Made by a program: the position numbers and the translations under genes
Assembly (NCBI GenBank): GCA_905213875.1
Contig: CAJMJN010000012.1
Coordinates: 1 to 40,970 of the forward strand
Direction of reading: 5' to 3'
DNA length: 40,970 nt
Origin: an uncultured Clostridium sp.
GTDB taxonomy: Bacteria > Bacillota > Clostridia > TANB77 > CAG-508
In this document: positions 20,480-30,231 of the stretch, in pieces
Position numbering within the stretch: position 1 is the first letter of the stretch
How the letters are laid out: each line of letters starts with the position of its first letter
Notes under the pieces: model-generated
Databases searched by the model: none
Told to the model about the DNA's origin: nothing
What the model saw: the letters and a program-made list of their open reading frames with translations, nothing else

Positions 20480-22071
20480 TTGAATGATATAAAAATAAAA
20501 CAAAACAAAAAAGGATCAATAAAAACAATAGATAAAAGGCTATTAAATAAACAAAAAATAAAAGAGAATATAATCGAAATAAAAGATAAAAAAGAAAATG
20601 ATGAAGAAAATAATAGCACAAACTATGCGATAAATAAAATAACAAGTGTAATGTCAAGTTCTCCACAAAATATTTATAATTTTAATAAAAATGGAATAAA
20701 TAATTTAAAAACAACAAAGTCAAATATACAAAAATTAAAGGAATATAGTATCAAATTACAAAGTAAAAGAAAAATAAAAAAGAGAGCAAAAAATATCGAA
20801 AAGATAAGAAATAGTACACAAAAAATATCAACAAAATCAATAAAAAATACAGATAAAGCAATGCTATTATCACAAAAAACATCAAAGAAAATGGCAAGAG
20901 CAAATAAAAGAACAATACAAACAACAAAAATAATGGCTAAAAAGGCAATGCAAGGGATTAAGACAGCAATAAAAACAACAATTTCGACAATTAAAACAAT
21001 CGTTTCTGGAACAAAAGCTATAATTGCTGGAATAATCGCAGGTGGTTGGATTGCTATTCTAATTATAGTGATTATTTGTCTGATTGCAATGATAAGTTCT
21101 TCAGTGTTTGGAATATTTTTTGCTGGAGAAAAAAATAGCAGTTATATGATCAATAATGGAATTAAAGAAGGAATAACACTAGAAAAAGTAATAGCAGATT
21201 TAAATACAGAATTTATACAGAAAATAACTAAAATTCAAAATGAAAATCCCTATGATGAATATGAAATAAATTCCAACAGAGCTGAATGGAAAGAAATTTT
21301 AGCTGTATATTCTGTTAAAGTTACAGGCGGAGATAATAAAAAAGAGGTTATAACATTAGATGATAGTAAAATAAAGAGTTTAAAAGAGATTTTCTGGGAT
21401 ATGAATGAAATATCTTATGACAAAGAAGAAACGACCTATGAGGAAAACATAGCAGATGGAAGCAAAAATAATGTTACAAAAATAAAATTGCATATTTCAG
21501 TAAATGGAAAAAAAGCAATAGATATGGTAGATAAATATAACTTTACTTTAGAACAAAGACAACAATTAAATGAATTATTAAAAGACGAATATTCAAAAAT
21601 GTGGACATCTGTTATATACGGAAATTCTGTTGGAAATAACGATATAGTAGAAGTGGCAAGAAAATATTTAGGAAACGTAGGAGGTCAACCATTTTGGTCT
21701 TGGTATGGCTTTAAATCTAGGGTTGAATGGTGTGCTTGCTTTGTAAGTTTCTGTGCAAATGAATGTCGGTTACATTGAAAAAGGAATAATTCCCAAATTT
21801 TCAAGTTGTGAAAGTGAAGGTGTATCATGGTTCAAAGCATGTGGATTATGGAAAGATAATGGATATATACCAAAAGCACGGAGATATAATATTTTTTGAT
21901 TGGGCAGATTCTAACGACGGAAAAGCTGATCATGTTGGAATTGTTGAAAAAGTAGAAAATAATACGATTTATACAATAGAGGGAAACACTAAGGGCGATG
22001 TATGCAAACAAAATCAATATAATGTAAATAGTAGTGTTATTTTAGGATTTGGAACACCAGCATATTATTAA
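20480..22071 (+). CDS. Membrane-anchored CHAP/NlpC-type peptidoglycan hydrolase, recoded at two CGG codons
   Basis: About 529 residues if C21767 and C21879 are skipped (20480-21766, 21768-21878, 21880-22071). A long basic cytoplasmic N-terminus (1-175) leads to a membrane segment (about 177-215), an external linker and a C-terminal cysteine-peptidase domain: WCACFVSFCANECGY with catalytic Cys418, then PKAGDIIFFDW and DHVGIVEK with His near 484. It is the VirB1-like hydrolase that opens the wall for conjugation. Both CGG sites fall in family-typical Gly positions (CANxCGY and the GDIIFFDW Gly). Without recoding, the active site is split and the His lost. TTG start after GGAGGA (20467-20472). 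Confidence 0.85.
21767..21769 (+). other. CGG +1 recoding site 4 (CHAP hydrolase, first)
   Basis: TGT CGG TTA CAT TGA in the zero frame; TGT-(C)-GGT-TAC-ATT restores the CANECGYI motif. The preceding codon is TGT and the fourth base is T. Confidence 0.8.
21879..21881 (+). other. CGG +1 recoding site 5 (CHAP hydrolase, second)
   Basis: GCA CGG AGA TAT in the arriving frame; GCA-(C)-GGA-GAT-ATA restores AGDIIFFDW. Two shifts in one gene, 37 codons apart, both of the same kind. The preceding codon is GCA and the fourth base is A. Confidence 0.8.
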
Positions 22072-22116
22072 AAAATAAAATTTACTTTGATTTTTTATGG
22101 TATTTTTTTAAAAATA

Positions 22117-22125
22117 TGTTATAAT
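22117..22125 (+). promoter_or_regulatory. Extended -10 promoter for the two small genes
   Basis: TGT followed by TATAAT (22120-22125) forms an extended -10; the -35 region is poor. It lies 42 nt before the first of two small genes. Confidence 0.5.
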
Positions 22126-22166
22126 GTGAGAAATATTTTATAATTAAATTGAAAGAAGTGAAACAA

Positions 22167-22442
22167 ATGAATGAAAAAGAGCTTGATAAATTTACTTTAA
22201 ATTTAATAAATAAAAAGTTAGAAGAAAATTCAGAATTTATTAGATATACATTTTATGAATTGAAAGTTAAAAATAATTTAACTGATGAAGAAATGAATAA
22301 TGTTTTACAGATAAGCAAAATGTTTCTGAAAAATAGAAAGTACAGAGTTTATTTTACAGATGAAAAATTTGAATATCAAAATGCAACAAGAAAAGTACAA
22401 TCAAACGAAATGTTAATTGCAATAAAAGAGGGAGAAAAATAA
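22167..22442 (+). CDS. Hypothetical small protein
   Basis: A 91-residue charged, helical protein from ATG 22167; an in-frame TTG at 22149 would add six residues and cannot be excluded, as the ribosome binding site (GAAAGAAGTG) is weak. No motif is recognised. Its stop codon overlaps the ATG of the next gene (TAATG), so the pair is translationally coupled. It sits between the conjugation hydrolase and the recombinase and may belong to either module. Confidence 0.65.
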   Translation: MNEKELDKFTLNLINKKLEENSEFIRYTFYELKVKNNLTDEEMNNVLQISKMFLKNRKYRVYFTDEKFEYQNATRKVQSNEMLIAIKEGEK

Positions 22443-22648
22443 TGAATTTAGTAGAAAAATATAATGAGAATGAATTAAAATTGTTAGAGAATGCTATTGG
22501 TATAGGAATTGAGAATAGAGATTATTCAGATCAAGAAATAGATGTATATAAAAATAGAATTGCTGATTATATAATGAGCCAAAGTTCTAAAAACGGAGCA
22601 ATAGATACTATGATGAGAAAATACAATAAAATTATAAGCACATTATAA
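22442..22648 (+). CDS. Hypothetical small acidic protein
   Basis: A 68-residue helical protein, start codon overlapping the previous stop. Family unknown; short helical products of this kind next to a tyrosine recombinase are sometimes directionality factors, but nothing in the sequence shows DNA binding. A terminator hairpin follows 49 nt downstream, so the small operon ends here. Confidence 0.65.
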   Translation: MNLVEKYNENELKLLENAIGIGIENRDYSDQEIDVYKNRIADYIMSQSSKNGAIDTMMRKYNKIISTL

Positions 22649-22697
22649 AAAATAAAAATGAAAGGAATTTTAAATAGAAAACATATATGAAATGAAG

Positions 22698-22723
22698 CGA
22701 GATAGCAAGGTCTCGTTTTTTTT
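22698..22723 (+). terminator. Intrinsic terminator before the recombinase gene
   Basis: CGAGA (22698-22702) pairs with TCTCG (22711-22715), followed by eight T. It separates the recombinase transcript from the conjugation module. Confidence 0.75.
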
Positions 22724-22740
22724 CTTGCCTAAAAAGGGAG

Positions 22741-22769
22741 TTGACTTCGTTGTGTAATATGTAATTATT
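22741..22769 (+). promoter_or_regulatory. Probable promoter of the recombinase gene
   Basis: TTGACT at 22741-22746 is a good -35. The -10 is weak: TAATTA at 15 bp or ATTATT at 17 bp. It is not bounded by the inverted sites that flank the cassette promoters, so recombinase expression should not itself be switched. Confidence 0.45.
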
Positions 22770-22805
22770 AGAATTATTTATTATACAAAGAAAGGACGAG
22801 GTAAA

Positions 22806-23759
22806 ATGTTTTTATTAAGTGATATTGTAAACAAAATATCAAACAAGTTAAGAGATGGAAAAAAAGAGCAAACGTTTCAAGAAGTGGCAGAGGAATGGCT
22901 GAATTATAAGAAAAACATGGTAAAAGAATCAACGTATTCAAACTATGTATATAGTGTAGAAAAATATTTATATCCTGAATATGGAGAAATGAAAATAAAT
23001 AAAATAAGAGATTGTAATGATTTTATATACAATTTATCAGATACGTTAGCACCAAAGACAGTAAGAGATATAATTACAAAATTAAAAGCAATATTCAAGT
23101 ATTATGAAGAAGAATATAATCAAAAATTAAATATAAAGAAGATGAGCCTACCTAAGTTAGGCAAAAATCAACTAAAAATATTATCTAAAAAGGAAAAAGA
23201 AAAATTAGAAAATTATTGTTTAAAAGAAGATACTTTGAAATCATTAGGAATAATAATTTGTCTAAATACAGGAATGAGAGTTGGAGAAATATGTGCTTTA
23301 AAGTGGGAAAATGTTGATTTAGATAAAAAGATTATAAGTGTAAAAAAAACTTTGCAAAGAGTGTATTTGAAGAAAGAGAAAAAATCAGTTATTTTAATTG
23401 ATACACCAAAATCAAATTCTTCTATAAGAGATATACCAATAAATAAAAAATTGTATGAAATATTAAAAAGAATGAAAGGCAGACATAAAGGAGAAGATTA
23501 TGTTTTAACAGGATCAAGTACAAAATATGTAGAACCAAGGAACTATCAACATACTTTTAAGATGATATTAAAAAAGTGCAAAATTAAATCTTATAAATTT
23601 CACATTCTGAGGCATACTTTTGCAACAAATTGCATTGAGGTTGGAATGGATATAAAATCTTTGAGCGAAGTATTAGGACATTCAGATGTAAATGTAACTC
23701 TTAATATTTATGTACATTCATCTGACAAAACTAAGAAAAAATTTTTAGAAAAACTATAA
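22806..23759 (+). CDS. Tyrosine recombinase, probable promoter invertase of the cassette array
   Basis: A 317-residue integrase-family recombinase with an SAM-like N-terminal core-binding domain (about 24-105) and a complete catalytic set: Arg158 (NTGMRVGE), Lys202, His266 and Arg269 (HILRH), His292 (GHSD) and nucleophile Tyr302. It is shorter than Tn916/Tn1549-type integrases (about 400 residues) and lacks their N-terminal arm-binding domain. Its stop codon lies 4 bp from the first of sixteen CRTTAAG-N7-CTTAAYG sites, and all eight paired sites follow it. I infer that it flips those segments. The alternative is that it is the integrase of the conjugative element. ATG start with AAAGGACGAGG upstream. 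Confidence 0.88.
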   Translation: MFLLSDIVNKISNKLRDGKKEQTFQEVAEEWLNYKKNMVKESTYSNYVYSVEKYLYPEYGEMKINKIRDCNDFIYNLSDTLAPKTVRDIITKLKAIFKYYEEEYNQKLNIKKMSLPKLGKNQLKILSKKEKEKLENYCLKEDTLKSLGIIICLNTGMRVGEICALKWENVDLDKKIISVKKTLQRVYLKKEKKSVILIDTPKSNSSIRDIPINKKLYEILKRMKGRHKGEDYVLTGSSTKYVEPRNYQHTFKMILKKCKIKSYKFHILRHTFATNCIEVGMDIKSLSEVLGHSDVNVTLNIYVHSSDKTKKKFLEKL

Positions 23760-23763
23760 AAGC

Positions 23764-23966
23764 CGTTAAGCAATAGACTTAACGACTTTTTTTTATAAGA
23801 GTATTATAGCAATTGAAATCAAAAAAATCAATAAAAAGCAATTAAAAAATAAAAGTTTTTTTATTCAAAAAGATATTTATACTTTATTGAGAAAATATTT
23901 TGTAAGTATAATAAAATTAGCCGATTTTAGTTGATTCTACTTTATCGTTAAGTCTATTGCTTAATG
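23764..23966. promoter_or_regulatory. Invertible promoter switch S1 (before C1), OFF orientation
   Basis: Left site CGTTAAG-CAATAGA-CTTAACG (23764-23784); right site CGTTAAG-TCTATTG-CTTAATG (23946-23966). The centres are exact reverse complements. The promoter reads leftward: TATAAT (23803-23808), TG extended, 17-bp spacer, TTGATT (23826-23831). Inversion would aim it at C1. The left site is also a hairpin followed by T8, ending the recombinase transcript. Confidence 0.85.
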
Positions 23967-23991
23967 ATAAGGTGAGAAAGGGTGGAAAATA

Positions 23992-26077
23992 TTGAAAACA
24001 AAAGAAATGAAAGGAATTACAATAATTTCGTTAGTCGTAACAATTGTAGTTTTACTAATATTAGCTGGTATTTCAATAAATATGCTTTTTGGAAATAACG
24101 GAATAATAACAATGGCACAAAAAGCAAAAAATGAGTACGAAGAAGCAAAAAAAAGAGAAGAAAGAGAACTAGCAGGTGTATTTGAGAAAAAATTTGTAAC
24201 ATATAATGGAGCATTACACCTTGAAGATGGTCAGTTATTAAATCAATATAATGAAGAAATTCAATTGAAGCGGTTTAGTTGGAACAGCAGTCTCAAAATA
24301 TTCTAAACATTATAAAGATAATCAAGTTTTTTCTTATTATTTAAATGAAAAATCAATAAAAGTTCTTAAAAGTTGGGAAACTAATGTTATTAGAATTGGA
24401 TTAGAAGTGGATGATGTAAAAAAAGAAGATGTTATGAAAGAATACTTAGATACAATTGATTTGCTGATCAATAATGACATGTATGTTATAGTTGTATTCT
24501 GGAATAATCATCAGATAAATGATAATATAGAACTGGCAAAAGAATATTTTCTAAAAATCTCAGAAAAATATAAAGATACGCCTAATATAATATACGAAAT
24601 TGCAAATGAAGCAGATAATAATATTTTATGGGAAGAAGTAAAAGAATATAGTAATTCGATTATACCAATAATAAGAAAATCAAGTAAAAATAATATAATA
24701 ATAATTCCTAATTCAGGTAGATATATCCACCCAACTAACATTAAGTTGAATGAATTAGTTGATGGAAATAATATAATGACTTCGTATCATCTTTATGTTG
24801 GAACTAATTTAATAAAAGATAGTATAACTTACATTAAAGAGGCTAGTGAATTAAAGATCCCAATATTTGTTACGGAATGGGGAACTACTTTGGCAAATGG
24901 AAATGATGGCTTTTATGAAGATTATTCGAATGCATTTGTACAACTAATGGATAAATATAAGTTAAGTTGGTGTAATTTTCATATAGGTGATTTGAATTTT
25001 AAAGTAAATACAGAATATTCAGGAATTGTAAAAAACAATATGTGGAATAATTCTTTGGCAGATGATATTTTAACGTCAAGTGGAAAGTATATAAAATCAA
25101 TTTTACAAGGTAATTGCAGTTCGTATAATAGTGGGCAATATGCAATTATGATGTCTCGAGATGATTCGAAAGCATTTTGGCAAGGAGAATATATAAATAA
25201 AATTATATCAATTGAATTTAAAAAAAGCGAAAATATTCCAGATGATGTTATAAAATATTGGGATATTTCTTTAACGGAAAACAATTCTATTAAGGCTTAT
25301 ATTGAGCCAATAGAAAGCAATTACAAATTATATATAATTAGCCCTAATACTATCAATTTACCAATTGGATGTTATAAGTTGTTTTCAGGCTTTCAAAATT
25401 TAGAAAAAATAGAATTTAATAATATATCAACAAGTACATCAAATGATTTTGGGAGTATGTTTTATCTTTGTTCTAATCTTGAAAATATATTAGGATTGGA
25501 ACAATTTGATACTAAAAATATTAAAGCTGCATATAGTATGTTTGCCGAATGTAGAAAGTTGACAGAGTTAAATTTGACTAATTGGAATACTGAAAATTTA
25601 ACTAATATACTTAATATGTTTGCTAATTGCACCAAATTATCTATTATAAAGGGAATTGAAAGTTGGGATACGAAAAATTTGAATAATATTAGTGGAACTT
25701 TTGCAGGAACATTTGCTTTACAAGATCTTAACATAAGTAACTGGAAAACAGATAAGATAACAAGTATAAATGAAAGTTTTACTAATAGTTATATTAAAAA
25801 CTTAAACATAGGTAATTGGAATTTAAGCAATTGTACTAAAATGACAGGAGTATTCAAGAATGCTAGAGCTTTAGAAAATCTTTATTTGAATAATGTAAAT
25901 ATAAACCTTGAAAATTTAACAGACTATAATCAATTATTTTTTCAAATGAAAGCAAACGTGAATATTTATGTAAAAGATGTTACAATTGCAGAATTTATTT
26001 ATAAAAGATTAGAAGAAAATTCAGTTGTTGCAAATATATTTTATGGATCAGAAGATAATTGGCAAAAGTATATTTAG
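23992..26077 (+). CDS. C1: pilin-like protein with GH5-type and BspA-like domains, recoded at CGG
   Basis: About 694 residues if C24271 is skipped (23992-24270 joined to 24272-26077). A class III signal-like start (KG then ITIISLVVTIVVLLILAG) is followed by a linker and a glycoside hydrolase family 5-like domain (about 60-330): the start block LHLEDGQLLNQ, the acid/base region YEIANEAD (the usual Pro after NE is Ala) and the nucleophile region PIFVTEWGT. From about 385, repeats of LTNWNTENLTN-NMFANC type match DUF285/BspA-like surface repeats. It could bind or cut beta-glucans. Skipping the C joins the GH5 start (IQLKG) to the rest. TTG start 6 nt after GAAAGGGTGG. Confidence 0.8.
24271..24273 (+). 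other. CGG +1 recoding site 6 (C1)
   Basis: AAG CGG TTT in the zero frame, stop 10 codons on; AAG-(C)-GGT-TTA-GTT gives IQLKGLVG, which joins the two parts of the GH5-like domain. The fourth base is T. Confidence 0.75.
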
Positions 26078-26115
26078 AAAGTTTTACAATAAAATTAGAA
26101 AATATTATAAAAGGT

Positions 26116-26319
26116 CATTAAGCTATCTACTTAATGACCTCAAATTTATTGAAATTATATCAATAAAATATTAAAAAATCAACAGAAATTATAAATAAAA
26201 TTAAAAAAATAAATTAGAGTTATATTTTTAATGTAAAAGATTTTAGAATGTATTATAATTCATAGAAATAAACAAATTTATATCTTTTTCTGATATATCG
26301 TTAAGTAGATAGCTTAATG
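26116..26319. promoter_or_regulatory. Invertible promoter switch S2 (before C2), OFF orientation
   Basis: Left site centre CTATCTA (site 26116-26136); right site centre TAGATAG (site 26299-26319), exact reverse complement. Leftward promoter: TATAAT 26154-26159, 17-bp spacer, TTGATT 26177-26182, with TGA before the -10. The left site has its T-run only on the minus strand, so it stops the OFF-state transcript. Confidence 0.85.
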
Positions 26320-26344
26320 ATATATTAAGAAAGGGTGGAAAGCA

Positions 26345-28316
26345 GTGAAAACAAAAGAAATAAGAGGAATTACATTGATTTCGTTGGTAGTAACAATTAT
26401 TATTATACTTATACTTGCTCGGAATATCTATTAGTATGTTATTAGGAAATAATGGTCTAATAAACAAAACTATTGAATCTAAAGAATCATATAGTAAGGG
26501 AGAAATAAAAGAAAAAGTTTCTTTATTATTAAATGAATATACAATTGAAAGCACAACAAAAAATGATATTGACTTTGAAAAATTTTTAAGAAAAAATTTA
26601 AAAGTCTGTGTAGGGAAAAATCCTGATAATACTTATTCGTTTTTATTAGACAAATATCAAATTACTACTACAAAAAATGAAATTATAAGTATTGAAAAAT
26701 TTAATTTAGTTGTAGATCAAAATTTTTCATCAGTTAAAGATATGAAATCAGCACAAAATTTATTAAGTGGGCAATTAGTAAAAACAGATGGATATTATAA
26801 TTCAAAATATGGTGGTAGCGCATATTATGATATTCTTGATACTACTGAATTAGAAATAGATGATAAGGAGTGTATAAAACTTGATAATGGAAAATATGCT
26901 GTAATTCATGTAATAAATGATACTATTAGTGTAAATCAATTTGGTGCTTATGGCGATGGAATACATGATGACTCATTAGCAATAAATAAGGCAATAAATT
27001 CAAGTTTTTCGAATATAAGTTTTGAAAGTAGTCAATATAAAATTAGTTCAATGATAGAGATAAATACGGATAATAAATTTATGTTTGGAAATGACTCAGA
27101 AATTTTTTATGATGATGATTTTATTTTTGTAGATGATTTTATTGTTAGAATTTACAAGTCTAGTGACCAAATTATAAAAAATATATCAATTGATGGATTA
27201 AAAATTATAAATAAAAATTCTACCAGAACAGCTGAACATTTAATGTTAAAGATTATCAATGCTGAAAATATAGATGTTACTAATTGTAAAATTGAAGCCT
27301 TTACAGATGAAAATAATAAAAATAGATGTGTAACTAATATGGATTTAAGAGAATATTGGAAAAATATAAATATAGATGGATGTGAATTTATAAATACAAC
27401 TTTAGCTCCAGCAGGTGGAACGATATGGATAAGAGCTGGAAAAAATGGAACTGGAAACTTGAATTTTACTAACAATAAAATAAAAAAGAGTTCTCATGAT
27501 GAGACAATTGGAATATTTGGAGCTGGTGTAGTTAATAATGTGAGCATTTCAAATAATACAATTGACTTTGATGATACAAATGTTGAAATAAAATCTAATC
27601 CAGTTATGTGTTTTGGGCTTCAGTCAACTAATGTAGAAAATATAGAATTTTCAAATAATAATGTGAAAGCAATAGCAGGTGGTACATTTATGCTTGTGGA
27701 TAAAGTTGACACAATGATAATTAAAGGTAATAAATTTGACCTTACAGCTTTATCAAGTGCCGTAGGAACTGTTTACTTTGGTGGTACTGGACGATCTTCA
27801 AATATTATTTTTGAAAATAATAATGTTAATTTAATTGGTAATAATTCAACTTCTGAGGTTTTTGGAGATTTAACAGAAATGAATAATAATAATATAAATG
27901 TAAATACACCTTTTATTATATTTATAGAAAAATGCAATAAATTATATAACAATACAATAAACTTTAACAATGAATTCGAACAATATGACAATATTTTTGC
28001 TATTAAAAGAACGACCTTAGATAATGACATAGATGTTAGCAATAATAGATTTATATTTAATACAAAATTAACAGAATCAACTCGATTGATAAATATATAC
28101 GAATCATATTTGAATAATTTTAGAGTTACTATTTCCAATAATGAAGTTTTATCAGATTATGATCAAAGTGCATGTAAGCAATTTGCAGTATATTTTCAGG
28201 GAATGAACGATACGAGTCCCCAAAAAATATATATGAAAAATAATTCTCTTGGATTTTATTCAAATAATATTGGAATGTATGATAATCTAAGTGATTATAG
28301 TGTGGCTGAAGAATAA
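26345..28316 (+). CDS. C2: pilin-like protein with pectate-lyase-type beta-helix, recoded at CGG
   Basis: About 656 residues if C26420 is skipped (26345-26419 joined to 26421-28316). The signal-like segment is cut by the CGG after its 25th residue: ITLISLVVTIIIILILA then G-ISISML, exactly where the other cassettes read LAGIT. From about residue 190 the motif NQFGAYGDGIHDDSLAINKA is typical of the Pectate_lyase_3/tail-spike beta-helix, followed by many Asn-rich helix rungs (FSNNNV, INNNTI types). Probably a glycan-binding or glycan-cutting surface protein. GTG start, the only GTG in the array, after GAAAGGGTGG. Confidence 0.8.
26420..26422 (+). other. CGG +1 recoding site 7 (C2 signal segment)
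   Basis: GCT CGG AAT ATC TAT TAG in the zero frame; GCT-(C)-GGA-ATA-TCT restores LAGIS, as found intact in the other seven cassettes. The fourth base is A. Confidence 0.85.
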
Positions 28317-28332
28317 ATGATATAAAAAAAGT

Positions 28333-28534
28333 CGTTAAGTGCTTAACTTAATGACCTTTTTTATATATGAATTATAGCAATAAAAACAAAAAACATCAAT
28401 AAAATTTAATAAAAATATAAAAATTTTTTTATATTATTTTCAGCAAAAATTTTTCTGACAAAAAAAGAATAAATTTTATAGAAATAAAAGAATGTACATA
28501 CTTTTTTATATATCGTTAAGTTAAGCACTTAATG
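28333..28534. promoter_or_regulatory. Invertible promoter switch S3 (before C3), OFF orientation
   Basis: Left site centre TGCTTAA (28333-28353); right site centre TTAAGCA (28514-28534), exact reverse complement. Leftward promoter: TATAAT 28371-28376, 17-bp spacer, TTGATG 28394-28399, TGC before the -10. T-runs on both sides make the left site a two-way terminator. Confidence 0.85.
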
Positions 28535-28559
28535 ATAATTCAAGAAAGGGTGAAATACG

Positions 28560-30009
28560 TTGAAAACAAAAGAAATGAGAGGAATTACAATAATTTCATT
28601 AGTTGTAACAATAATTATTTTATTGATATTAGCAGGTCTAACAATAACTATGTTAACGGGAGAAAATGGAATATTGACACAAACTAGGTTGGCACAGAAA
28701 AAAACGAAGATTTCCAGCGAAAAAGAAGCAATAGAAATGGCTATATGTGAAGTACAAATGTCAAATCAAAAAGAAGCAACAATAAATTTAGATGAAATTA
28801 AAAAGTCAATTCAAAAATACCTTGATACAGATAACATTACTATAACGAATAATGAAAAAGGAATAGCAAATGTTTTAGTAGAAGATTCAAAAAGAGTATA
28901 TTATATTGATTCGAATTATAGTGTGACTGAATATGGAGAATTTGATTATCTTATAAAAAATATATATGATCTAGAAGAATTTAGAAAAAATGTGAATAAT
29001 GGGAATGATTATATAGGGAAAAGTTTATATATGACTGACGATATAACATTAAAAGATGAATGGATACCAATTGGAAAATATGGAACAAATATAAATGATA
29101 GTAAAGCGTTTAAAGGGATTTTTGATGGTGGAGACCATAGTATATATGAATTAAAGATAGAAAATGAAGAAGAATATCAAGGTTTATTTGGTTATAATTG
29201 TGGAATTATAAAAAACTTAAATGTTGTATCAGGAAAAATAGATGTAAAACAGAGAACAGGTTCAATTGTTGGAAACAATGAAGGAAAAATAATCTCATGT
29301 AATAATAAAGGGGTACAAGTAATCGGAACTGGTGTTGGCTTAGGAGGAATTGCTGGGAAGAATATAGGGATAATAGAAGATTGTAAAAATAGTGCTGATA
29401 TTTATTCTGAAAAAGGAAGCTATATAGGAGGAATTGCTGGGGCTGTTAATTCTTTTCGGAAAAATAATAAATTGTAGTAATTCTGGATCAATCACCGCAT
29501 TTTATACTATTGGTGGAATAGTTGGAGAATTAGCTCAAGAGGCAAGTATAGAAACCTCTTTTAATCAAGGAAATATAAAAGCATTAAGAAATATTACAGG
29601 AGCTTATGTCGGTGGGATTGTTGGAAATACCTATGGAAAAATATCATATTGTTATAATATAGGAATGGTAGAAGGAAATCAGGTAAATATAGGTGGAATT
29701 GCTGGGCAAAACTATGGAGGAATTATAGAAAATTGTTATAATATAGGAAGTTTAAAGAGAAATAACAAAGAAATTAGTGTAGGAGGAGTTGCAGGAGCAA
29801 ACTACAAAAGTGGCAAAGTATTAAATTGTTTTTTTCTAAATGATGTAAATGACGGAATAGCTTATTTTTCAGATGGAGGAACTATTGATGTAAAAAGTAG
29901 AAAAGCTGAAGAAATAAAGGAAGAAAAGTTTCTAATAGAATTAAACAATGGAACGAATAAGTTTAAAAGCAAAAAAAATAATAATTTTCCGATTTTAGAA
30001 TGGGAATAA
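28560..30009 (+). CDS. C3: pilin-like protein with GLUG-type repeats, recoded at CGG
   Basis: About 482 residues if C29457 is skipped (28560-29456 joined to 29458-30009). After the signal-like segment and a helical stalk, from about residue 170 come roughly six GLUG-like repeats of the form GGIAG-N-G-I-I-NC-N-G, known from IgA1-protease-like and other surface proteins as beta-structured binding modules. The CGG falls inside one repeat; skipping the C gives SFGKIINCSNSG, which matches the repeat pattern on both sides. The zero frame stops five codons later. TTG start after GAAAGGGTG. Confidence 0.8.
29457..29459 (+). other. CGG +1 recoding site 8 (C3)
   Basis: TTT CGG AAA AAT in the zero frame; TTT-(C)-GGA-AAA-ATA keeps the GLUG repeat period. 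The fourth base is A. Here the TTT codon could also re-pair one base on, unlike most other sites. Confidence 0.8.
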
Positions 30010-30014
30010 AAAGT

Positions 30015-30207
30015 CATTAAGCACTATACTTAATGACTAAAAATCTACAAGAATTATAGCAATAAAATATTATAAAATCAATAAAAATTAAATAAAATTT
30101 TAAAAATATTTAAAATAATATGATAGCATTTTATAAGAATGCAATAAATGTTGTAATTTTAAGATTAAACTAATATTCTACCATATCGTTAAGTATAGTG
30201 CTTAACG
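30015..30207. promoter_or_regulatory. Invertible promoter switch S4 (before C4), OFF orientation
   Basis: Left site centre CACTATA (30015-30035); right site centre TATAGTG (30187-30207), exact reverse complement. Leftward promoter: TATAAT 30053-30058, 17-bp spacer, TTGATT 30076-30081, TGC before the -10. T5 follows the left hairpin only on the minus strand. Confidence 0.85.
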
Positions 30208-30231
30208 ATATAGTAGAAAGGGTGAAATACA

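Noticed and set aside
26154..26279. Rightward TATAAT-like sequence near 26260 as an ON promoter of C2
   Set aside because: It has no -35 at proper spacing and is not conserved in the other seven segments, unlike the leftward promoter.
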